Of a stretch of DNA of 5,430 nt, positions 1 through 5,430 are shown one piece after another (positions within the stretch are counted from its first letter, which is position 1; every line of letters begins with the position of its first letter). The DNA is from a bacterium. Lineage in GTDB: Bacteria > Blakebacterota > Blakebacteria > Blakebacterales > Blakebacteraceae. Where the stretch lies: NCBI GenBank assembly GCA_025774205.1, contig JALGWK010000152.1:1-5430 (forward strand), given 5' to 3'. The position numbers were made by a program, and so were the translations under genes. The notes beneath the pieces are model-generated. The model saw only the letters and a program-made list of their open reading frames with translations. It was not told the origin of the DNA and did not search any database.

Positions 1-768
1 TCATGTCGAGACCGCCGATGTCGTCCTCGTTCAGTCTGCCATCCCGGTCGTTGTCGATACCCTCGCTGACCACCCGGTAAAAGGATCCCTCCGTAACATC
101 CCTGCCTCTTCTGATCATGATCCTGGCATCGTCCCCGCTGATCAGCATGTTCCCCTCGGGATCGGGAATGCGCATCCGGGTGATGTAGCCGTCGCCGTTC
201 AGGTCTTCAGCGGGGTCTTCATCGGCCTGACCGTCATCGTCATTGTCAACCGGGTGGACGGTGCTGCGGAGTGAGACATCCTTCAGCAGGGCCAGATCGG
301 CACCGTCGGGATTGAACTTGGGGCGCAGGTAGAAGACCCGCGTGTCGAGCAGGCGTGTAACTTCCGGATCTTCACCATAGCGGTCGAGCAGGTATCCCAT
401 CAGGTAGAGCGTTACCGCCGATCCGGTCAGCTCCCCGGAGTGAATATTCCCGTCGACATAGAAGCCGGGTTTCTCTTCGGCAGGTCTGTTATCGAAGTTG
501 TGGTGACCTCCATCACCATCAGGTTCACGCCCAGATAACTTTTCCCGATCGAATAGAGGCTGGTCAGATGGGGATATTTCTGAGCGTAGCGCTGCATGAT
601 GATGTTGGTTTCGTCATTGGAATAGTACCGGTTCCAGTCGACCCGATCGTCCTGAAGGAGATTCTCACCTGATTGACAACCAATGGCGCAGAACAGGAGC
701 AGGGGAATCATCGCGGTGAGTATCGAACGGAATTTCTCCCGGATGATGAGCAATGCTGACAGGTGCAT
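1..768 (-). CDS. M14-family zinc carboxypeptidase, lipoprotein, N-terminal part, frameshifted and truncated by window edge
   Basis: Likely an exported, lipid-anchored metallocarboxypeptidase (peptidase family M14) that trims C-terminal residues from peptides. Reading from 768, the first 31 residues form a signal peptide with a hydrophobic core (IPLLLFCAIG) and a lipobox-like AIGC, giving a lipidated Cys31. The start codon is set by GGAGG nine bases upstream. The first frame is convincing to about Thr89 (SYLGVNLMVMEVT), then turns to nonsense and stops at 427. From 499 to the left edge another frame stays open for 166 codons and carries the family hallmarks: VDGNIHSGE, with zinc ligands His (440-442) and Glu (431-433), then FNPDG and acidic Asp/Asn/Gly-rich segments. 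The last full codons read GLDM, just where I expect the NRNF substrate-binding motif to follow, so the catalytic Glu and third zinc ligand lie outside. The break may be a sequencing error or a genuine pseudogene. Family assignment is confident; functionality is not. Confidence 0.85.
497..504 (-). other. Frameshift site within the M14 peptidase
   Basis: On the minus strand the bases around the break read GTC ACC AC AAC TTC. The upstream frame (ending MEVT) and the downstream frame (starting NFDNRPAEEKPG) join cleanly if two bases (AC, 501-500) are extra, or if one base is missing. Both sides look like continuous M14 protein sequence, so one small indel explains the whole disruption. There is no homopolymer run and no obvious slippery heptamer, which argues against programmed frameshifting. 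The CACAAC context would fit a dinucleotide duplication or an assembly/sequencing error. Confidence 0.75.
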
Positions 769-777
769 GTTCCAGAA

Positions 778-782
778 CCTCC
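778..782 (-). promoter_or_regulatory. Shine-Dalgarno of the M14 peptidase
   Basis: GGAGG on the minus strand lies nine bases before the ATG at 768-766. It decides the start in favour of Met1 over the internal Met20, which would leave too short a signal peptide. Confidence 0.75.
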
Positions 783-872
783 ACTCAGGGTATGGATTCA
801 GTGGGCAAGAGTAGCGTATTTATTCGAAGAGGACCAGCAATGGCCTCGCTGGTTCCTCCGGGCATTAGTGAC

Positions 873-878
873 TAGATT
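873..878 (+). promoter_or_regulatory. Possible -10 element for a leaderless ABC-F transcript
   Basis: TAGATT matches the sigma70 -10 consensus at four of six positions, including the key TA...T. It ends eight bases before the GTG start at 887, so transcription would begin at or next to the start codon. No purine-rich Shine-Dalgarno is visible between here and the GTG, which fits leaderless translation. No good -35 box lies at the right distance (849-856 reads CTGGTTCC), so this remains tentative. Confidence 0.3.
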
Positions 879-886
879 GTGTTCCC

Positions 887-2896
887 GTGATCCTGACCCT
901 CACCGACATAGCGAAATCATTCGGCGACCAGGTCCTGTTCGAGGACGCTGCGCTGCATGTCGGAGTGCGCGACCGGTTCGGACTGGTGGGTCCGAACGGA
1001 TCGGGCAAGACGACCCTGCTGGAGATCGCGGCGGGGAAGCAGTATGCGGATCGGGGAACGGTCTCCCGGGCCAAGGGCACGGTCGTCGGATACCTCAGGC
1101 AGGAAGCAATCGAGATGCGCGGTCGGTCGATCCTCGAAGAAGCTATGACCGCCGCGGGCGAACTCACGACCATGGAGCATCGCCTCGAGCTGCTTGAAGA
1201 GGAACTGTCGTCGACGGAGGAGGGGCAGGACCAGGAGAAGCTGCTCACCGAATATGGACGACTGCGTCAGCGGTTCGAGCATGCGGGTGGCTACTCGCTG
1301 GAAGTCGAAGCCCGGGCGGTCCTTTCCGGACTCGGTTTCAAGGAATCGGAGTTCGATCGCAGGACTGAAACCTTCTCGGGCGGATGGCTGATGCGCATCG
1401 CCCTGGCGAAGCTGCTGCTCAGGCGGCCCGACCTGCTCCTGCTTGACGAACCTACTAATCACCTGGACCTGGAATCGGTCACCTGGCTGGAAGGATTCCT
1501 GCGTTCCTATGAGGGGGCCATCATCCTCGTCAGTCACGACAGGGCCTTCATGGAGGGGCTCGTCGACCATGTGGCTGAGATAGACCAGCGGACCCTTTCA
1601 GTTTACAAGGGTTCCTGGACCAGGTTCGAAAAAGCACGAGATCTGGCCCACGAACAGATGAGGAAGACGCATGCCGCGCAGGTCAGGGAGATCGCGCATA
1701 TGCAGGCGTTCGTGGACCGCTTCCGTTACAAGAACACGAAGTCCCGGGCCGCCCAGGACAGGATACGCCGGATCGAGAAGATCAAAGAGGAGATGGTTGA
1801 ACTCCCTCAGGAACGAAGGAACGTTCGCTTCACCTTCCCTCAGCCGCCGCGTACGGGCAATCAGGTGATCGCCCTGGAGGGTGTGAGCAAGGCTTTCGAG
1901 GATAACGTAGTCTACGACCAGCTCGACTTCGCCCTCTATCGCGGAGAGAAGGTTGCCCTGGTGGGCCCGAACGGGGCAGGGAAGTCCACCCTTCTGAAGA
2001 TGATGGCTGGTGTTCTGGCTCCCGATGCCGGAGACATTCGTCCGGGTGTACATGTCGAGACGGCCTACTTCGCCCAGCACCAGCTGGAAGCGCTTGAAGT
2101 GAAGAATACCGTCTACCGGGAACTCGATAGAGTCGCTCCGGGTTGGACGCAGTCTGAGATCCGCTCCCTGCTAGGTGCCTTCCTCTTCCCGGGGGATGAT
2201 GTTGAGAAGAAGGTCAGTGTGCTCTCCGGGGGGGAACGCTGCCGCCTGGCTCTGGCCAAGATGCTTGTGCAACCCGCTCCCTTCCTCTGCCTGGACGAGC
2301 CGACCAACCATCTGGATATCGCCTCCAGCGACGTGCTTGAACAGGCCTTTCAGCGGTTCGAAGGCACGATCGCGTTGATCACCCATGACCGGCATCTCAT
2401 CCGGGCGGTGGCCAACAAGATCGTGGAGATCCGGGCCGGTGGGATACGGGTCTTCGAAGGGGACTACGACTACTACCTCTATAAGCGAGAGCAGGAGCAG
2501 CAGGCAGGTCACCTGGCGGAGAAGCCGGCAGCAGGTGTTGATCAAAGCCAGCACGAGCCCCCTGGAACAGGATTCGATGGCAGCGAGGGCGGAACCGGTC
2601 GCCGCAAGAGTGCCGAAGAACGGCGGGCGGAGGCGGAAACCAGGAACCGTGCCTATCGCGCCCTCAAGGAGCCCCGCGAACGGGTCGCCCGTCTGGAGAC
2701 TGAGATGTCCAGCCTGCAGGAACGCCACGAGGTGCTTACGGCGCAGATTGCCGATCCGGATGTGATCGGGCAGAAGCAGGTTTATCAGCAGGCACTGGCG
2801 GAATACGCCGTGCTGGAAACCAGGCTGGAGGAGACTGAACGCGCCTGGATAGAGGCCGCCGAGGAACTGGATCGGCTTGAGCGCGAGTTTTTTTAA
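887..2896 (+). CDS. ABC-F family ATPase (YheS/Uup/YdiF-like ribosome-associated factor)
   Basis: A 669-residue soluble protein with two ABC ATPase domains and no membrane segments, the hallmark of ABC-F factors, which bind the ribosomal E site and relieve stalled or difficult translation. Domain 1 has Walker A GPNGSGKT (35-42), signature FSGGW (163-167), Walker B LLLLDEP (183-189) with catalytic Glu188, and H-loop His217. A basic helical linker at about 245-320 contains [16 protein letters not shown], the usual P-site-tRNA-interaction region. Domain 2 has GPNGAGKS (360-367), LSGGE (446-450), LCLDEP (467-472) with Glu471, and His500. A hydrophilic tether (about 540-575) leads to a C-terminal coiled coil (about 575-669) ending [13 protein letters not shown], very like the tail of YheS. 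Both sites look catalytically intact. The length is slightly above E. coli YheS. GTG at 887 is the only start after the in-frame stop at 869-871, and it places the conserved beta strand correctly. The linker looks like a housekeeping type rather than an antibiotic-resistance type, but that is inference. Confidence 0.95.
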   Translation: MILTLTDIAKSFGDQVLFEDAALHVGVRDRFGLVGPNGSGKTTLLEIAAGKQYADRGTVSRAKGTVVGYLRQEAIEMRGRSILEEAMTAAGELTTMEHRLELLEEELSSTEEGQDQEKLLTEYGRLRQRFEHAGGYSLEVEARAVLSGLGFKESEFDRRTETFSGGWLMRIALAKLLLRRPDLLLLDEPTNHLDLESVTWLEGFLRSYEGAIILVSHDRAFMEGLVDHVAEIDQRTLSVYKGSWTRFEKARDLAHEQMRKTHAAQVREIAHMQAFVDRFRYKNTKSRAAQDRIRRIEKIKEEMVELPQERRNVRFTFPQPPRTGNQVIALEGVSKAFEDNVVYDQLDFALYRGEKVALVGPNGAGKSTLLKMMAGVLAPDAGDIRPGVHVETAYFAQHQLEALEVKNTVYRELDRVAPGWTQSEIRSLLGAFLFPGDDVEKKVSVLSGGERCRLALAKMLVQPAPFLCLDEPTNHLDIASSDVLEQAFQRFEGTIALITHDRHLIRAVANKIVEIRAGGIRVFEGDYDYYLYKREQEQQAGHLAEKPAAGVDQSQHEPPGTGFDGSEGGTGRRKSAEERRAEAETRNRAYRALKEPRERVARLETEMSSLQERHEVLTAQIADPDVIGQKQVYQQALAEYAVLETRLEETERAWIEAAEELDRLEREFF

Positions 2897-2914
2897 CAGG
2901 ATTTGAAGGTCCTG
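2897..2914. repeat. Short inverted repeat in the convergent gap
   Basis: CAGGA (2897-2901) and TCCTG (2910-2914) form a 5-bp stem with an 8-base loop between the two converging stop codons. Read on the minus strand the stem can extend to seven pairs with one G-T wobble. A run of seven T (2888-2894) precedes it on the plus strand, but no T-run follows the stem in either direction. It is therefore not a canonical intrinsic terminator, though it sits where one is needed. Confidence 0.3.
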
Positions 2915-2921
2915 CTGTCTA

Positions 2922-3656
2922 TCAGACGATTATCTCCACCTCTGTGGTACCGATAAAAACCGATAGGCCCGATTTGATCACGAAAGCGGGGCCGGTGGCG
3001 GCTGAGGCAACTTTAACCTCACCTCCCGCGGGTACCGTGACGGCATAGTTGACCGTCTTCGCATCTTTGTCCTCACCACCTCCGAATCTCCCGAGGACTC
3101 TGACCTTATCTACCTCGCCGTTCTCATCAAAGGCGATGGCACTTGCAACTGTGCCGTTTGTGCCTGCCGCACCGGCCAGTGCCATGGTGATGGCTATTAC
3201 GTCCATCTTCACCGTGATATCCAGAATCGTATCTTCCGGCTCGGGTGGATCGATAGAGAGGAAAGCTTCATACTTCAGATCACCGCTTGGCTGCAGATTG
3301 GTCGCGATCGGTTTCCTGAATACACGGCCGGGGTGTCCCTGTCCGCCAAAGACGCTTTTGATCCTTGCCCAGGCACGTTTGACCCATCCTGTCGCCCACC
3401 ACCGTTTAAAGAGGTTCGCGTAAGTGGCATATGAGACCATTCCCACCACATCGACGGTGATGCTCTTCCCGGCAACGGTCAGGTTCGTCGCGTCACCCTG
3501 TGAATAGATCCAGACGGCAGCAGGACTGGCCAGAGCGCCTGCCTGATCTTCCGGATGAATGTATAGAAAAGGTTTCCCCGTTCCGTTGTTCACCTCGACA
3601 CTGCCCGTGTGTGGGTCAATCCGGGGCTTCCTGCGCCACTCTATAACAGTCGCCAT
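2922..3656 (-). CDS. Hypothetical protein, 244 residues, unknown function
   Basis: I do not recognise this protein. The start at 3656 is well supported: AAGGAGGAGG lies just upstream of an ATG, and the protein begins MATVIEWRRKPRID. An in-frame Met 32 codons further up (3752) has less plausible sequence and no such site. There is no signal peptide or clear membrane helix, so it is probably cytoplasmic. The N-terminal part (about 1-70) and the C-terminal part (about 140-244) alternate short hydrophobic strands with Gly, Asn, Asp and Pro turns, suggesting beta-sandwich folds. The middle (about 75-105) is a basic, Trp-rich helical stretch (NLFKRWWATGWVKRAWARIK) that could touch membrane or nucleic acid. 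The C-terminus, with VTVPAGGEVKVAS, resembles generic Ig-like or phage-structural beta repeats, but too weakly to name. It is convergent with the ABC-F gene and divergent from the membrane-protein operon, sharing its control region. Confidence 0.8.
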   Translation of the reverse strand: MATVIEWRRKPRIDPHTGSVEVNNGTGKPFLYIHPEDQAGALASPAAVWIYSQGDATNLTVAGKSITVDVVGMVSYATYANLFKRWWATGWVKRAWARIKSVFGGQGHPGRVFRKPIATNLQPSGDLKYEAFLSIDPPEPEDTILDITVKMDVIAITMALAGAAGTNGTVASAIAFDENGEVDKVRVLGRFGGGEDKDAKTVNYAVTVPAGGEVKVASAATGPAFVIKSGLSVFIGTTEVEIIV

Positions 3657-3662
3657 ATCGTA

Positions 3663-3672
3663 CCTCCTCCTT
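3663..3672 (-). promoter_or_regulatory. Strong Shine-Dalgarno of the 244-residue protein
   Basis: The minus strand reads AAGGAGGAGG, containing two overlapping GGAGG cores nine and six bases before the ATG at 3656-3654. This fixes the start there and argues that the gene is really translated rather than being a shadow of the opposite strand. Confidence 0.85.
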
Positions 3673-3764
3673 AAAAAGGGATACAGGCACTGAAGAATGG
3701 AAACAAGTGGAAGATCAGCAATGTCAGGGAGTGGCACTTCCGCAGCGCCCAACCGGGGTATCGA

Positions 3765-3795
3765 GTCAGTTATGTCGGGGGGACAGGTCAGTAAT
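3765..3795 (+). repeat. Direct repeat GTCAGT(T/A)AT upstream of the membrane-protein operon
   Basis: GTCAGTTAT at 3765-3773 recurs as GTCAGTAAT at 3787-3795. The start-to-start distance is 22 bp, about two helical turns, so both copies would face the same side of the DNA. The second copy runs into the -35 box of the predicted promoter. This arrangement suits a dimeric or tandem-binding regulator, but two nine-base copies could also arise by chance. Confidence 0.3.
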
Positions 3796-3802
3796 TGACT
3801 GA
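3788..3802. promoter_or_regulatory. Candidate operator: dyad over the -35 box
   Basis: TCAGT (3788-3792) and ACTGA (3798-3802) are perfect inverted arms around AATTG, centred at 3795. The right half covers the -35 hexamer TTGACT (3795-3800), so a bound protein would block polymerase or contact it there. No regulator gene is visible in the window. Confidence 0.35.
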
Positions 3803-3824
3803 TCCCTGGGTGTAATGATATGCT
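3795..3824 (+). promoter_or_regulatory. Sigma70-like promoter of the membrane-protein/vWA operon
   Basis: TTGACT (3795-3800, five of six matches to -35) is followed after 18 bases by TATGCT (3819-3824, four of six to -10). An extended -10 TGn lies at 3816-3818. Transcription would start near 3831, giving a leader of about 66 bases before the ATG at 3897. It is the best promoter match I see in the window. Confidence 0.5.
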
Positions 3825-3883
3825 TGGCCGAAATTGAGTTACCTGATCCTGCCCAGGGCGGTTTTCTCATCCGCGAACCCTAC

Positions 3884-3889
3884 AAGGAG
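3884..3889 (+). promoter_or_regulatory. Shine-Dalgarno deciding the membrane-protein start
   Basis: AAGGAG lies seven bases before the ATG at 3897. It favours that start over the in-frame TTG at 3834, which sits right beside the predicted transcription start and has no such site. Confidence 0.75.
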
Positions 3890-3896
3890 CAAAATC

Positions 3897-5159
3897 ATGC
3901 TTCCACAGGTTCAAGATTCTGCCACTCTGGACTTTAGCGGAGTCGGCGCAATCATCTTTGCCCCGCTGTTGTGGATACCCGACTGGCAGGCATTGATGAT
4001 CGATTTCGCCTGGTACGGTGGTTCCACCTTCGAGGTGATCCTCAAGTGGATCATTCTGCTTCCGCCTGTCCTGCTGCTGGTGGCGGCCATATGGGTCACC
4101 ATGATCTCCCTCTACACAGTTCCCTTCAGGTACGGACGCATAGAATTCCTGACCGCATTGGTCACTTCATGGTGGGACGCGGGCCGCTCCGTCTGGTTCT
4201 ACTGGGCAGGGATTGTCCGCCTCGCGGTCGTTCTTGTGGGCTGGATCTGGGGGATACTGAAAACGTTCGTTAAGCTCGTCGCCGCGGTTTTCAAGGGTGC
4301 TTTCAAATCGCCCCTGCTGGTACTCGACTGGACATCACGCAAATACTTCAAGCCCGGCGTGCCCTGGGTGGCATTCCTTGGACTTCTCTTCTGGGCGGTC
4401 ATAGAAGGAATAATCTTCACATTCACGCTGACGCCCACGATGATCGAAGTTCTGGCGGGCATCACCGGATACGAACCCAATCCGGCAGTGATGGCGCCCA
4501 TCCTGTTCATTTTCCTCTTCTTCCTGATCCTGGGAAGCTTCGCATGTCTCCATGCCCTGGCGGATGCGTTCCGGCAGAGGAAGACCCTGATGATATTGGA
4601 GATGATCTTCGTCGAACTCTTCGTGATGTTCTTCGAAGTCATCTTCCTCTACCGGGAACTGATCGACGCCGTCACCCCGTGGATCGCGCAGCAGACCGGC
4701 GGGCAACTGCAGCTCGGTCTGGTGGCCACTCTTCTTCTCGCCTCGTTCGGGTGGGTTGGAGTGCGCGGCATGACCTGGTTCCTCTTCGGCCGCTACGGAA
4801 CACCAGCCCTGCTGGCGGTGCTGTCCCGCCAGACGATAACCCGGGATGAGGAGGCGCCGCGGCCTGCCATGGCGGCACCGCCTCCACCCGACCTGTGGAG
4901 AGGACCGATCACGGCCTTGAAGGAAGAGACCGAGTGGTTCAAGAAAGAAGGCCGGGAGGTTTTCGCGCTGATCTCACTGCCGGTGCTCCAGCTCCTGGCG
5001 GCGGCAATGAATTTCATCACGGTGCTGATACTCGCCCGACCGATGTTCTCCTTGCCGTTCAATAGTCTTGAAGAGGTTCGCGCAGCGACTCCGAAGATGT
5101 TCAGCTCAAAGGGCGCTCCTCCGGCATCGAGCCACTCGAACGAGGGAGGAATGCGATGA
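3897..5159 (+). CDS. Polytopic inner-membrane protein of unknown family, partner of a vWA lipoprotein
   Basis: This 420-residue protein matches no family I can name. By hydrophobicity I count about seven membrane segments: roughly 49-73, 100-122, 156-179, 198-222, 230-252, 271-297 and 355-380. A further hydrophobic stretch at 14-30 and an amphipathic, Lys-containing stretch at 121-138 could lie along the membrane. The fifth segment is unusual in holding three glutamates (235, 240, 247), and segment three holds Glu170; such acidic residues in lipid often serve ion passage or helix contacts. Between segments six and seven lies a charged, proline-rich loop (about 312-350) containing APPPPD and EETEWFKKEGRE. 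The C-terminal tail (about 381-420) is hydrophilic and low in complexity. The gene overlaps the next one by ATGA, so the two products are probably made together and act in one envelope complex. Transporter, channel or scaffold roles all remain possible. Confidence 0.85.
   Translation: MLPQVQDSATLDFSGVGAIIFAPLLWIPDWQALMIDFAWYGGSTFEVILKWIILLPPVLLLVAAIWVTMISLYTVPFRYGRIEFLTALVTSWWDAGRSVWFYWAGIVRLAVVLVGWIWGILKTFVKLVAAVFKGAFKSPLLVLDWTSRKYFKPGVPWVAFLGLLFWAVIEGIIFTFTLTPTMIEVLAGITGYEPNPAVMAPILFIFLFFLILGSFACLHALADAFRQRKTLMILEMIFVELFVMFFEVIFLYRELIDAVTPWIAQQTGGQLQLGLVATLLLASFGWVGVRGMTWFLFGRYGTPALLAVLSRQTITRDEEAPRPAMAAPPPPDLWRGPITALKEETEWFKKEGREVFALISLPVLQLLAAAMNFITVLILARPMFSLPFNSLEEVRAATPKMFSSKGAPPASSHSNEGGMR
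5145..5149 (+). promoter_or_regulatory. Shine-Dalgarno of the vWA lipoprotein gene, inside the upstream gene
   Basis: GGAGG lies six bases before the ATG at 5156, within the last codons of the membrane-protein gene. Together with the ATGA stop-start overlap it points to coupled translation. Confidence 0.75.
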
Positions 5160-5430
5160 GAGTGAGGAAAAAAGTCGCCTCGCTCGTTGCGGGTGCGATA
5201 TTCGCGGTCCTGCTGGCGGCTTGCGTCAACATGGAGGACAACACCCGTCTGTCCAGGTTCACGCTTGTCGTGGGAATCGATGTCAGCGGATCGTTCAGAT
5301 CCACCGGCAATTACGAGGAAGCGATCGAATTCGCCGCCACGTATATCTACTGTCACCTGAACGGGCTGGGGGAGCTGCGGGAGCCGACAGCGCTGTTCGT
5401 CGGCCCGGTCGGCGGTTCTCAGCCGGGGGA
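5156..5430 (+). CDS. vWA-domain lipoprotein, N-terminal part, cut by window edge
   Basis: Ninety-one codons are present, open to the right edge. The start has basic residues (MRVRKK), a hydrophobic core and the lipobox LAAC, giving a lipidated Cys23, so the mature protein should be tethered to the outer face of a membrane. After only about 12 residues comes a hydrophobic strand and VGIDVSGSF. Asp42, Ser44 and Ser46 form the DxSxS start of the metal-ion-dependent adhesion site (MIDAS) of a von Willebrand factor A domain, which usually binds a protein ligand through a divalent metal. A helix (NYEEAIEFAATYIY) follows, as expected for the fold. The MIDAS Thr and second Asp would lie beyond the edge. 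The gene is coupled to the membrane protein upstream. What the domain binds is unknown, and no MoxR-type ATPase, the common partner of vWA proteins, is visible in the window. Confidence 0.85.
   Translation, partial: MRVRKKVASLVAGAIFAVLLAACVNMEDNTRLSRFTLVVGIDVSGSFRSTGNYEEAIEFAATYIYCHLNGLGELREPTALFVGPVGGSQPG

Noticed and set aside
795-840. Possible promoters in the divergent gap (minus strand TTGCTG-N16-TACGCT; plus strand TATTTA at 817)
   Set aside because: Each box matches consensus at only about three of six positions, which is expected by chance in a gap of this size.
763-1570. Open frames overlapping the start of the ABC-F gene on both strands (763-1197 plus, 865-1248 minus, 917-1570 minus)
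   Set aside because: They are low-complexity Arg/Ser-rich or reversed readings over an unmistakable ABC ATPase frame with complete motifs, and have no ribosome binding sites; long shadow frames are expected in GC-rich coding DNA.
1598-2728. Further antisense open frames within the ABC-F gene (1598-2080, 2113-2307, 2171-2728 minus)
   Set aside because: No recognisable protein features; the plus-strand frame holds the second ATPase domain throughout.
2888-2916. Intrinsic terminator at the convergent gene ends
   Set aside because: The T-run comes before, not after, the small stem, and the stem is only 5-7 pairs; kept as an inverted repeat but not called a terminator.
3049-3423. Plus-strand open frame opposite the 244-residue protein
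   Set aside because: The minus-strand gene has a near-perfect Shine-Dalgarno and a protein-like composition, whereas this frame has no ribosome binding site and a Ser/Pro-rich shadow composition.
3657-3752. Upstream extension of the 244-residue protein to a Met at 3752
   Set aside because: The strong AAGGAGGAGG lies inside this extension and points to the ATG at 3656.
3834-3896. Upstream TTG start for the membrane protein
   Set aside because: It has no Shine-Dalgarno and lies almost at the predicted transcription start, while ATG 3897 has AAGGAG seven bases upstream.
4793-5356. Long antisense open frame across the membrane/vWA junction
   Set aside because: It runs opposite two coupled genes with clear starts and signal-peptide features, and has no start signal or motif of its own.

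Overview
The window is a GC-rich (roughly 55-60% by eye) bacterial chromosomal segment with five protein-coding units and no RNA genes, CRISPR arrays or recognisable mobile elements. Two proteins begin with lipoprotein signal peptides, and most genes have strong GGAGG-type ribosome binding sites. The M14 peptidase at the left edge is of a type I associate from memory with uncultured environmental lineages (Latescibacterota-, Zixibacteria- or Gemmatimonadota-like). I therefore favour a diderm bacterium from an environmental assembly, but the phylum is a guess.

Layout. (1) 768 down to 1, minus strand: the N-terminal part of a lipoprotein M14 zinc carboxypeptidase. A reading-frame break near 497-504 splits two clearly homologous halves, and the gene runs off the left edge. 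(2) 769-886: a short divergent intergenic region. (3) 887-2896, plus strand: a complete ABC-F ATPase resembling YheS/Uup/YdiF. It starts at a GTG with no Shine-Dalgarno and a -10-like hexamer just upstream, so it may be leaderless. (4) 2897-2921: a 25-bp convergent gap with a small inverted repeat. (5) 3656 down to 2922, minus strand: a 244-residue soluble protein of unknown function with an excellent ribosome binding site. (6) 3657-3896: a 240-bp divergent intergenic region with a good sigma70-like promoter facing right, a dyad over its -35 box and a repeated GTCAGT(T/A)AT motif. (7) 3897-5159, plus strand: a polytopic membrane protein of no family I recognise. (8) 5156 to the right edge, plus strand: the start of a lipoprotein with a von Willebrand factor A (vWA) domain, overlapping gene 7 by an ATGA junction.

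How the genes may work together. The peptidase and the ABC-F ATPase look like independent genes. The membrane protein and the vWA lipoprotein form a translationally coupled operon driven from about 3795-3824. I infer a cell-envelope module: a multi-pass membrane protein with acidic residues inside its helices, plus a lipid-anchored vWA protein carrying an intact MIDAS start. The divergent 244-residue protein shares the control region and could belong to the module, but nothing in its sequence proves it. This operon is the most likely place for something undescribed, and it continues beyond the right edge.
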